Origin: Lonicera japonica
Taxonomy: Eukaryota > Streptophyta > Magnoliopsida > Dipsacales > Caprifoliaceae
Length of the DNA: 64,000 bases
Reading direction: 5' to 3'
NCBI GenBank assembly: GCA_021464415.1
Contig: CM038467.1
Coordinates: 46,809,715-46,873,714 of the forward strand
A program made the translations under genes and the position numbers. The notes beneath the pieces were generated by a model, which saw only the letters and a list, made by a program, of their open reading frames with translations, was not told where the DNA came from and ran no database searches. Of this stretch, positions 35,504 through 46,600 are shown piece after piece. Numbering within the stretch: position 1 is the first letter of the stretch; every line of letters begins with the position of its first letter.

Positions 35504-35804
35504 GTACTCCCTCCTTCCCAAATAAGAATATACAATTCTCTTTTTTTGGACATGATCGATGTATGATATCATAGGATAATAAACAAGTTTTGTTCTTAAC
35601 TATTAAGGATGATATTCATTACGGCTCTTTCTTCGAACAGTTTAAACTTTTGAGAGAGATGGTTCCTAACATGGTATCAGAGCTTGGTTTTCTAGGAGGT
35701 CCAAGGTTCAAGCCCTGGCAACTCCATCCCACATTTGTTAATCCGAAATTCAAAATTTTCCGAAATTCAAAATTTGTCTACTCTTAATCTGGGTCGGGGG
35801 TACT
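35504..35804. mobile_element. Stowaway-like MITE carrying a nested insert
   Basis: The left end TACTCCCTCCTTCCC and the right end GGGTCGGGGGTACTA frame the element. Copy B has a 154-bp version at about 62499-62652. In copy A the middle is replaced by about 230 bp that includes ATGGTATCAGAGC at 35671-35683, an initiator-tRNA primer site, followed by a TRIM-like stretch. Confidence 0.5.
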
Positions 35805-35985
35805 AATTTATTGTAGAGATCAATAAGCATATATTTCTTGCTATAGGAGAAAAATATTCCTAGAAACTATTTTGTGTCTGTTCCTTTTATTTTATTTATT
35901 TCCACTAAAAATACTACTATGTATAGTGTAAAACTATCTTTTCGAAAAAGCATATTTCTGACAAAAGAATAATAAGGTCACGTAC

Positions 35986-36100
35986 AGGATCATCCGAGAG
36001 ACTTCATGCAATTCGCTTCACATATTCCAACATCTGATAATCAGGAATAACCATAACTATAATCTCATCTTCACTCTCCACAGGCTTTCTGTCACTTAGG
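35986..36100 (-). pseudogene. Copy A exon c, with premature stop
   Basis: It reads [20 protein letters not shown] then I-A and TGA at 36004-36006. It is 115 bp with intact splice sites. Confidence 0.88.
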
Positions 36101-36242
36101 CTAAATAAAAAGTCATAGAAAAGTCATAATATCTACCCTCATAGAATACTAAAATCATCGCACATAATATTCTACATTTTCAGTTGAAACTCCTATTGTT
36201 ATAGCAAGTAACGCATATCCTTCGAATCATATGTTTATTTAC

Positions 36243-36325
36243 CTGGCAAATCCGAAAGTAGCATCTTTCCATTTATATTTCAAAAGTGCAGCAGCACCAG
36301 CATCCGGATATATGGCTTTAACTCT
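36243..36325 (-). pseudogene. Copy A exon b
   Basis: It reads [20 protein letters not shown] and on to G-F-A. It is 83 bp and open. Confidence 0.88.
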
Positions 36326-36767
36326 CTTATGAATGTGTTATTAGTTGAAGAAATATTATAAGGGTTATATTGATAGTTTGCTACTGTCCAAATATCTCAT
36401 TAATATTTGTGAAAATACCTTTTTGCGTGTTAGAATCCCTCCTTACACAAACATGAAAATGTTTGCAAAATTAGACTTACCCTTCTTTTTCATAATCATT
36501 AGACTTTGCCCGGCACGCATGGTAAATATCAAAGAAATAAATAAAAATGGGGGCTTAAGTCAAAGGATTACGTTAACAAATTAGACATTGCCCCCCATTT
36601 TTACGTAATTCTTTGAGACATTCTCATGTACGTAGGCGCAAATTCTAACGATTATGGAAACTAAGATGTCTAATTTCGCATTAAGATCAGGGGGCAGAGT
36701 CAAACAGTTTGCAGTTATGAGTAAGGTCCAATCCAAATTAAAGATTTGAAAGAAGTAGCCAGCTAAC

Positions 36768-36881
36768 CTCACATCCGGTTACTGCTATAAGGGTATCCAC
36801 AAAAACCATCGACAGTTCCCAGAGTTCAGCTTGGGCACCTTCATCATCGAGAAACTGCAACTGTGGGATCAAAAGCTCAAC
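36768..36881 (-). pseudogene. Copy A exon a
   Basis: It reads [20 protein letters not shown] and on. It is 114 bp and open, with R to M and E to V changes against copy B in its second half. Confidence 0.88.
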
Positions 36882-36899
36882 CTGTAGAAAAGAATATTA

Positions 36900-37620
36900 G
36901 AAAAATTAAACTAAAAAAAGAAAGAAGAAGAATTACTGACAAGATTGGCAAAATCCCAAAAACTTTCATGAGCCATTGGATCTTACTACCTGATCACACG
37001 CCCCCTCGTGGACAAAAAGTTCATACTGAGGTTTTTATCTTTTTTTCCTTTTTGGTATAACAGAGAGAAACTTATTAGCAGGGATTAAAAGAGATATTCC
37101 CAATCTATACCAAAAATCAGGCTAGACCATTGTATGGAAGCAAAATCTAATGGACTATTCTGACATTCCCCGAATTATATGCGAAATTAGACTTACCCCT
37201 GTTGCCGTAATCAGTAGCCTTTGTCCTTGCACGTGGGAGAGTCTCAAAGATTTTCATATACAGGGGGTTAAATTTGAGGATTACACTAAGAAAAAATGAG
37301 ACATTGCCCCCCACTTTTACGTAATTTTATGAGATTCCCCACATACAAGAGACAAAGTCTAATGATTATGAAAACAAGGGGAAGTCTAAATTTGCATTAA
37401 AAATACGGGGCAAAGTCCGAAAAAGCCCTAATCTAATTATGCATGCATGAGTTCTGAAAATGAATTGCAATAAGAAATAGGAGTTTAAACTCAAGAAGAG
37501 CTAGCCCACATGCCCAGGGAGAATCAATTTGATTTATGTTCATATAATATAATACAAAAAACGAACTCCAATATCTATAACTTAGCCACCAAATAAGCAT
37601 TCAAGAAAGTGTAAAGACTC
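36900..37620 (-). other. Intron z-a of copy A
   Basis: About 0.75 kb with no coding. It contains two diverged tandem copies of a block around CCCCCCACTTTTACGTAATT (36592 reading CCCCCCATTTTTACGTAATT, and 37307), also seen near 19030 in copy D. Confidence 0.6.
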
Positions 37621-37627
37621 AACATAC

Positions 37628-37715
37628 AATGGCTCTCATTCCTCCAGAAGTCACAAAAGTTGCGGCTGCTTCACTTGACTGTCTAACGGCGCCCTCCAAA
37701 TCAGAAGGCAAGCAA
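37628..37715 (-). pseudogene. Copy A exon z
   Basis: It reads C-L-P-S-D-L-E-G-A-V-R-Q-S-S-E-A-A-A-T-F and ends G-G-M-R-A-I before the donor GTATGT. It is 88 bp and open, and its joint to exon a is in frame. It is the most upstream exon seen in this window. The plus-strand open frame over the same bases is its shadow. Confidence 0.82.
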
Positions 37716-37929
37716 CTGAAAACACAAATTGCAGCAAAAGTCAATTCCCATTTTCTCAATTGCATTAACGTAATCAAAGATATGCAGACCAACAAACGAA
37801 AGGGGCACTAGACATACTAATATCTACCTGATTGCTAAATTTCTTGCTTTCAGCAGATTGATATAGCTTACAGGAATGAACAGAAGTAGGAATTATTTTG
37901 CAATACCATTTTCCCCTGTCCCATTTTTC

Positions 37930-38225
37930 AGGAAAACTCTAATCAAGGATTAGAGCAAAATTTTGATTGGGAAATGGTAATTGTGGGTTACACAACTGGA
38001 ACTGTCCACTTTGATGGATTTGAAACTGCCCCTCACAGGGCTAGAGCCTGCATCTCCACCCATTCTCGAGCCCTCTCCTCTGAATACTTGTTTTTTCTTT
38101 GGACCTGCTAGAGCTCTTGCGTAATACTCCATTTTTAATGACAGAATGAAACTCGCCACCTCCTCAGTTTCAAACCTGCAATCTTTCGCCTACGAGAGGG
38201 GTGCACTTACCATTGAGCTAAAATG
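37930..38225 (-). mobile_element. tRNA-derived SINE-like element
   Basis: The minus strand has a perfect pol III A box, TAGCTCAATGG (38210-38220), and 34 bases on a B-box-like GGTTTGAAACT (38166-38176). Copy D lacks this sequence beside the shared AATGATCCCTTG. The left boundary and target duplication are unclear. Confidence 0.4.
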
Positions 38226-38740
38226 ATCCCTTGTTTATGGGATTGTGTAGATGTTTGCTGCTATTGATATCTTCAATTTGGTTTCCATATTTGGATTCTA
38301 AACTTTGTATATAAATATAAGCGTTGGCTCTCAATTTGAGTAAGCCCAAGTAGTACCTTCAAGGGTTTTGTTCTTCCCTTGACCCTTGCAAACCCTTGTT
38401 TTGGGGAATTCCCCTAGTACACTAATAGTCTAAAGTCCTTTCGTATATTTTTGTTGTGAGTGGGCTGCCAGTGTGTTCGGCAGCATATTTTTTTGATGGT
38501 TGTGTCATTTTTCCGGCATTTTCTCTTCCTCTCTTTCTATATTTCAGATTATATCATGCCCTTACTTTTTCTATTATAATGTCACTCATATTTCAGATTA
38601 TATCCGGCTTATGTAATTTCTATGACAATTAGTAAACATTCAATATCATGGAAAAGTAAGAAGCAATATGCAGTTTCTAGATCTTCAGCATAAGCTGGAT
38701 ACCGAACTGTGGGTCAGGGTGCTTGTGAGGTTTGACCGAG
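38226..38740. other. Duplicated upstream segment between copies A and B
   Basis: Non-coding, matching 19650-20690 around copy D. It holds the empty site for the Cassandra-like LTR near 38488. Confidence 0.65.
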
Positions 38741-38751
38741 ACTTTATAAGA

Positions 38752-39856
38752 AGTGGGATTTAGTGAGAAGCAATTTTCTGGTTGTTTTCTGCAAATAAGT
38801 CTGCTTGCAAACTCAGTTCTTCCTTGGAATAGACATGTAGACAGGATACACATTTCATTAAGGAGAAAGTTCGCCCACGAATTGTCTAAGTCCTACTTTG
38901 TTCCACCCTCCAAAAGTTTTTCGAATTGTTTACAGAATCGGTTGGTCCAGCCTCATTCATCCCTATAAGTTGCTTCATACCCATCTGTCTACAACTCACA
39001 GTTCCACTTTGACTTTGATATTTTTTAAGAAAACACGAATTTCAACCTAATCAATGATTATGATACAACTTATTTTCTACTGTAAGATTTGGTACATTGC
39101 ATATATCCTAAACAGAAAACTAGGACTATCCTTTCGAGGCATCCTGTAAAAGAACCCTTGATTGTGGACTCGCGTAGAGTTTGCTGCTTTATGGAATTGT
39201 TGATTTGGTTTCCGTGTTTGTATTACAAAACTTCCTATCTATATAGTAAAGGATAATGGTATTTTACCAACCTAGCACAAATGGAGTACCACAGTAACTA
39301 ATATTGAAGAATTATTGTAAAGGACTATGAACTCCCTTCTTCCGAAATTAAAAGTCATCATTTCACTTTCATAGTATTTAAGAAAACATCAATTTCAACG
39401 TAAAAAGTGGCAAAGAACAAAACTTCTGTAACTACTGTGTGATTGGGTATAAATAGATTTTAAAAATTGACTCCTAGTCATTATTTTAATAGTAGGACAA
39501 AAAAAAAGGGAATCGTTTGGTTGATCAGTTTTTTTAATTCACATGCTCTCGAACAACATCAAATGATTAACCATGAATGGGAGATTTGAGCACCACATAA
39601 TATCTCTAAATTTTTCCATTTCTGCAATTTTCCATGTATCTTGCTAGAGCAAGCAAAGCCAACAAAACATAAACAAGCATACATAGATAAACGTTTGCGA
39701 ATATTCTCCCAGGTTAAATTAATAGTTCATTGGCTGGTGTGCGAGAATCACACTTCTATCACCTCATTCACTAACTAATGTAGTGATTACATGTCATAGT
39801 TTTGAGTCACTTTTCCAACCTAGTTTTTGAGGCCGGTTTAATATTCATGGGCATAA
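38752..39856 (+). repeat. R-family repeat downstream of copy B
   Basis: A full-length R copy of about 1.1 kb, ending at ATGGTATCAGTCTATCAGAG, a primer-binding-like motif with a short internal duplication. Confidence 0.6.
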
Positions 39857-40137
39857 ATGGTATCAGTCTATCAGAGCAATAGCCGTGCCAAGTATGGGAC
39901 CAGACTTAGTTCGGCCAACTATATCATCTCAGGTATATGACCGGACATAGTTGACTAGCTATAGCTCAGACCGTCTACAGGGAAGGGGCTACATAGGGAA
40001 CTCCTAGAGAGCTAATCACTTATGGACCATCCCATGTGGCTCTAGAGTGGGCCGCTAGTGAGTGCGCCCTATTCTTCGCTCAAAATAAATTGTTACCTAG
40101 GCACTTGAGTCACATTTCCCACAATCCCATATTCTTT
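39857..40137 (+). repeat. R-family spacer downstream of copy B
   Basis: It follows the primer-like motif and is shared with 31222-31440. No second R copy follows, and gene-flanking sequence common to copies A and B resumes at about 40140. Confidence 0.5.
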
Positions 40138-40532
40138 TAAATGTAAATAACAAGATTATATAGCGGCAGCAAATGCTAATGCCAAAGTACTTTTGATTTT
40201 GCCATAGCAAACAATGGATTGAGTGATTATACGTTATGCTATAAAATTAACAAATTTTTCTAACAAATGCCAACATTGCTTCAACATTAGCATTTCCCTA
40301 CTGTCGATGATCCAATATTACTTCTTCAGAGTACACTTTGGAATACACATGCTAATACATTTTGAAAGAAGATTCAATTGTATTTTCAAACTATCCAAAA
40401 CAGAGGTCTAACGACTTTGAGATACACATTCCTTTTACTTTTCTTTTTTTCTTTTTTCTTTTTTTTCGTTGGGATACAATGAGATACAATTTTTTCAACT
40501 TGCGAAATATACACAAAAAGTGAATACAAATT

Positions 40533-40643
40533 TCATTTTGAAATGACTTTTATGAATCGATTTAGCGAAGAGAAGATGCTCGCCGCTTGACTGAAAAATG
40601 ACGGGCCCTCTTCAGAATTCTCTTCAACACCTCTGAATATTAT
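40533..40643 (-). CDS. Copy B exon g (terminal)
   Basis: 111 bp, phase 0, after acceptor TTTGCAG. It reads [20 protein letters not shown] and ends V-I-S-K and TGA. The serine-rich tail [10 protein letters not shown] is well kept in copy A too. Confidence 0.8.
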   Translation of the reverse strand: MIFRGVEENSEEGPSFFSQAASIFSSLNRFIKVISK

Positions 40644-43600
40644 CTGCAAATGATCGAAAAGGGGAAACACACAAATTTCAGTTTTTAAGGGTCCAAGTTA
40701 TAGTTTTTAAGCTCATTTATATGTAGGTGTAAAAGAAAATTACATCTCAGACTAGTGCAAGTTGAACTTGATTGTCAGAAATACTGAATCTCATTAAGAA
40801 TTTATATTGATGGTTTCGTTTGTGCCTCTTAAATTTCAACCAAGTATTTTGAGTTATTTCATCTTTGTCCTTGTTCTTCTTCTTGGTAAGTTATTAATGT
40901 ATATTGAAACAATAATGATAAAATTGTCTTAAAACTATGTATTTAGCCTTCAGTGCTCGTTTGGTTTGAGTTTTTATTCATTCTTGGAATCCAAAATGGT
41001 AATTTCACATAGAAAGTTTGAACCTCGTCAACTTATGATTCAACCTCTTGACATGAATTATAATATACTTCTAGTTTGAATTTACCAATTTAGGATTCAA
41101 GAACGAACCAAAACTTGAACGAAACAAGCAATGAGAGTCAAATAAAGTTTAAGAAACAACCATGCATTTTGAAGATAACTAAATTAAAAAAGAAAATAGA
41201 AAAACATTTTCCAAATGATTCGTTCTCCATTCGGTAATTAGCAATGACACTAAACCGTAACCCACCCATCCTACCCACAACACCCGGCAAACCGAAAACA
41301 AAATTAAATAAACAAATAGTAAAAAATAAAAATGGGACACTTAATTGAGATGCCCCAAAATGAAAAGGAGGATCCCTAATTTTGAGATGGAGGGAGCATA
41401 ACATAATGAAGTGCCCATATATGTAGATTTATTTAGATGTCTTTAATCACTTAGATCATCCATAGCAGCGTTAAATTTGTATGGTAAGTAGTAGAAAATT
41501 ATCCAGCAGAACTGGAATGGACTAGAGGTGTCCGTCTAATGGGACTCAAATAGACAAGTGTGTACATTGGAGTATGTTGATTCCCAAGCATTAATGGTTG
41601 TTCATATGTGAAGGAACTTAGCCAAACTTTAACTTTATCCGTCACCAAATATACAACACAAATACAACAGGTTTATCCTACTTATCTTACAAATTTCAAT
41701 TGGTGTGGATGCTCTTAGTGAGATAGGTAAAATACACACTCCATCCCAAAGAAAGAGTCCATATTTTGCTTTTCCACTTCCAATGATAAATCTAACTCTT
41801 AATTTGGTACAGAAGGAGTACATGGGAGCATGTAATTACCTCAAGGTCTTCCGCATCAGGACGGCTTATGAGTTCCTTGGCTAGAAGATATCTATTCGGT
41901 CTATCCTTATCATCAAAAAACACCTTCCATGATCTGCTCAATGATTATTAAAAAAAAAGTCAACAAGAGTTCAAAATTGTTAGATGAACTTGTAAATCAT
42001 GCCCCAAAAGAACAAGAAAAAAAAAACCTCAGAACAGTTTCCCCTTTTGTGTCGCTTAGAAGAGTTTAAGGCTTTGAGCAAAATAAACATAAAGCGGCAC
42101 ATTTGAGGGGCTCTTCAGTAATTGCCCAAGTAATTGATTATAAAAACTGCTGGTTAAATCTAGATTTGCATTACAAAAGAGACATCATTCTATCCTCTAA
42201 TATGATTCAACAGGAAGAGTTTAAACTTACCCTGGATAACATCTAAACACAGCGCCAGATGGCAGAGGTCTCATCGAGTAAACTGTTGTAAAAGTCCTGC
42301 ATCAGTCGTACGTTTTTTAAACGGAATTAGTAACAACGGATCATGCAGTTTCTTTAAAGAACCAGTGTTAAAGAAATGCATCTTCGGAGACCGAGAAGGA
42401 TGTATATGAACTAGTGTTTATGATAATTTAGAGAGAGAATTATTTTATTCCATAATAATAAACAACGAGAACAATGCACCTTATATAGGAAATAAACACA
42501 ACTCCTAATTAACCTAGAGTCCCTATCAAGGTGGGATTCTACCCACAAATAAAATAACATAAATAACTAACATAAATAATACTGAATTATCAATACTCCC
42601 CCTCAAGTTGGTGCGAAGATATCCGTCATGCCCAACTTGCTCACTTGAAATTCGAACGGTTGCCTTAACAGGCCCTTGGTCAAAATATCTGCAACTTGTT
42701 GATTAGACGGAACAAAGGGAGTACATATAATTCCACCTTCTAGTTTCTCTTTGATGAAGTGTCTATCATCTCAACATGTTTTGTCCTATCATGTAAGACC
42801 GGATTGTGGGCAATACTGATAGCAGCCTTGTTATCGCAGTATAGCTTCATCGGGAGACTTATTGGCCTTTTGAGTTCCTCTAAGACCCTTTGTAGCTAAA
42901 GAACCTCACATACTCCTTGAGCCATTGATCTAAACTCAGCTTCTGCACTGCTTCTAGCGACAACATTTGCTTCTTGCTTCTCCATGTAACCAAGTTGCCC
43001 CAAGAAAACGTACAGTAGCCAGACGTGGACCGAGCCAGCCAATCAGCATCGGTATACACCTCTATCCCCCTTTTATCGTTCTTCCTGAAGAACAGACCTT
43101 TCCCTGGGGAGCCTTTGAGGTAATGAAGAATACGATACACAGCCTCTAGATGCTCTTCACATGGTGAGTGCATGAACTGACTAACCAGGCTCACAGCGAA
43201 AGCAATGTCAGGGCGCGTATGAGACAAGTAGATTAGTTTCCCAACTAACCTTTGGTATCTCCCTGTTTCGACTGGAACACCATCTTTAACATCTCCTAGC
43301 TTGGTACCCAGTTCTATGGGAGTATCCGATGGCTTACACCCACTCATCCCAGTTTCTGACAGCAGATCCAAAATATATTCCCGTTGTGATACGACAATAC
43401 CACTTTTTGAACGGGCCACTTCCATTCCAAGGAAGTATCGTAGGTCACCAAGATCCTTAATCTCAAATTCTCTAGCAAGATTTCGCTTCAGTCGATTCAT
43501 TTCTTCAACATCATCCCCTGTCAAAATCATATCATCCACATAAACAATGAGAACAGAAAGTTCGTTTCTTGTGGACGTCTTTGTGAAGAGAGTATGATCA

Positions 43601-46600
43601 GACTGCCCTTGATTATCCTTGGCCCTTGAGGAACTTCGTTAATCTTTCGAACCACGCCCTAGGGGATTGTTTAAGGCCATACAAAGACTTTTTTAGCTTG
43701 CAGAATGTTACTTGGGAGAAAGTAAAGCTTCCAGAAGTAAAGACCCCCATCCTGTTTAGCAACCCCAATCGTCTTCCCTGAATTTGAATCCTGAAATTCA
43801 CAATGAAAGACCAAAAGTTAACTTGACAATTGAGATCAAGAGCTAATTTGCTGACAGATATAAGATTATACGATAGATTTTTGTCCCAAATTCCTCAGTA
43901 AAACCAGGTAGAGGTCCCATATAGACTTCCTCTTCTAGGTTTCCATTCAAGAAGGCATTCTTCACATCTAACTGATTCAGAGGCCAATCCAAGTTAGCTG
44001 CAACTGATAAGAGAACCCGAACTGTATTTAATTTTGCCACGGGAGAAAATGTTTCGGAGTAGTCGACTCCATACGTTTGAGTGAAGCCTTTAGCCACCAG
44101 ACGAGCCTTGTACCGTTCCACTGACCCATCTGAGTTATACTTCACAGTGAATACCCATTTACAACCAACAACTGTCTTTCCTTCTGGAAGCTTTACTTTC
44201 TCCCAAGTAGCATTCTTTTTCAGCGCTCTCATCTCCTCATACACCGCTTCTCTCCACTCCGAAACATTTAGAGCATCCTAAACATTGTTAGGAATAACCA
44301 CATTCGACACACGAGAGATAAAAGTAGAATAGGAGGGTGAGATATTTTTATATGACACAAAGTTCGAAATAGGATATTTGGGAGATTTCGTACACGCTCT
44401 GACTCCTTTTCTAAGAGCAATAGGGAGATCAAGTTGATCAGACTGAGTTGACTCGATATTAGCTTGAGAACTACCTTCAGGTATCTCGGAAGAGTCATCG
44501 TGAGTATCATGATCCACCTCCAGGTTGGATTCTTGGGGTTGCAGAGGGATGGTTTCTTTCCTTCCTTGTTCTGGATTTTTTCTAGAATAAACAAGACCTT
44601 TATACCGTTTTTCACACATCTCTGGTCCATCGTTAGTCAGATTTTGGAATGACACTAACCCTAGTTGTTCACCATTACCAACACAAGTATCTTCAATATT
44701 TAATTCATTTGTTTTCCCAGATTGTGTGTTAAAATAATTAGGTACTTGTTCATACAAAACATCAACGACTGAATTATCAAAACCGCAACCACCATCTTCA
44801 CTCGTGCTCTCCCCCTGAAGATGGGAGTTGTAATAGGATTGCCCCTCGAAGAAGGTAACATCCATAGAAATGTATAATTTCTTGGAAATCGGATCAAAAC
44901 ATTTATACCCTTTCTAATTTGTAGGATAGCCTACAAAAATACATTTGTGTGTCTTTGGATCAAGTTTAGAATTTCTAGGGTCATGATTATGAACAAAGGC
45001 AACACTTCCAAATATTTTTAAGGGAATATCCCCTAATAACCGAGTGTTGGGAAATAGATCAGAAAGCAATTTTATAGGGGCTTTAAATTTCAAAGTTCGT
45101 GTTGGAAGCCGATTAATAAGGTAAGTAGCAGTCAAAATAGCATCTCCCCAAAGGTATTTTGGAACTTTAGTTTGAAAAATTAAAGCATGAGCAACTTCAA
45201 GTAGATGTCTATTTTTCCTTTCGGCAACTCCATTCTGTTGAGGAGTATAATTACAAGAACTTTGATGAATTATCCCATTTTTGACGAAAAAATCCCCTAA
45301 CATCTTATTAAAAAATTCCTTCCCATTATCACTCCGAAAAATTTGAATTTTGGTTTGAAACTGTGTGTGTATGATGGTGTAAAAGTTTTGAAACACACTC
45401 CCAACTTCTGATTTTTCTTTTAAAGAAAGACCCAACATACTCTAGTGTGGTCATCAATGAAAGTCACAAACCAACGTTTGCCAGACTAAGTGGGCACTCT
45501 AGAGGGACCCCAAATATCACTGTGAATCAAGGTGAAAGGTTGTGATTTCTTATATGGTTGAGACCGAAAAACCGTGCGTTGATGTTTTGCTAATTCACAA
45601 GATTCACATCGAAATTTAAGCAAATGTTTATTCATTAATAACTTGGGAAACAAATGCTTTAAATACTGAAAGTTTGGATGTCCTAATCTGTAATGCCATA
45701 ACAAAATCAGACTATCACTAGAAACAGAAATAGAATTAAAACAAGTTTGTCGGTCTTGCCTTCCAGAGGTAGACCCATTATTGAGGAAGTAAAGACCCCC
45801 ATCCTGTTTAGCAACCCCAATCGTCTTCCCTGAATTTGAATCCTAAAATTCACAATGAGAAGACCAAAAGTTAACTTGACAATTGAGATCAAGAGCTAAT
45901 TTGCTGACAGATATAAGATTATACGATAGATTAGGGACATGTAAGACATCTTTAAGAGTGAGAGACGGTGAGACGATTATGGTTCCTTTGCCGGCAACCG
46001 CAGCGAAAGAACCATCAGCAATTTTAACCTTTTGATTCCCTGCACACGGAGTATATGACGAAAAAAATTCCGAGTACCAGTCATGTGGTCAGTAGCCCCT
46101 GAATCTAATATCCAGTTGCTATGGGATTTGATGCAAGCAATTGTAGCTGTAAACGTATTACCTGACTGAGCTATGGAACATGAGGAGCCAGAGTTTCCTA
46201 AGGAATGATTTTGAACCGTTTTACACAGATGCTCTATGTGTTCCTTTGTGAATGGAAGTGGTTCTGAGGAAGACTGTTGCTCTGAATCAGCATTGCTAGT
46301 TTGGAATGCTCGTGCACCTCCTCTAGTTTTGTTATCACGCTTCTTCCAAGTTGCTGGTTTACCATAAAGCTTCCAACAACTATCCCTAGTATGACCTGAC
46401 CACTTACAATGATCACACCACAATCTCTGCTTACCTCCCCGCGTATCACTGTCAACGGCTTTATCAAGAACTATCAGTGCAGAGCCTTCACCATCTATAC
46501 GGGGTGCACGTTTGTCTTTCAACATCACAGATCGTCGAGCCTCTTCTCTTCGAACCTCAGAAAATACATCTCTGATAGTGGGCACGGGTATCCTGCCTAA

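Larger units (their letters stand above)
31792..37715 (-). pseudogene. DUF1995-family gene, copy A (pseudogene)
   Basis: Exons on the minus strand are z 37628-37715, a 36768-36881, b 36243-36325, c 35986-36100, d 34895-34986, e 32226-32291 and a fused f/g 31792-31899. Exon sizes z through e are those expected (a-e equal copy B) and splice sites are GT/AG. Two lesions kill it: exon c has TGA at 36004-36006 where copy B has TCA, and f is fused to g at a 7-bp AGGTGTT, deleting 1293 bp relative to copy B and shifting frame to a stop at 31821-31823. Several conserved residues have also drifted (R to H and R to Q in exon d). The next exon upstream of z was not found. An exapted transcript cannot be excluded. 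Confidence 0.8.

Noticed and set aside
37629..37811. 60-codon plus-strand frame starting M-A-L-I-P-P-E-V
   Set aside because: Antisense shadow of DUF1995 exon z, which has the conserved sequence and splice sites.
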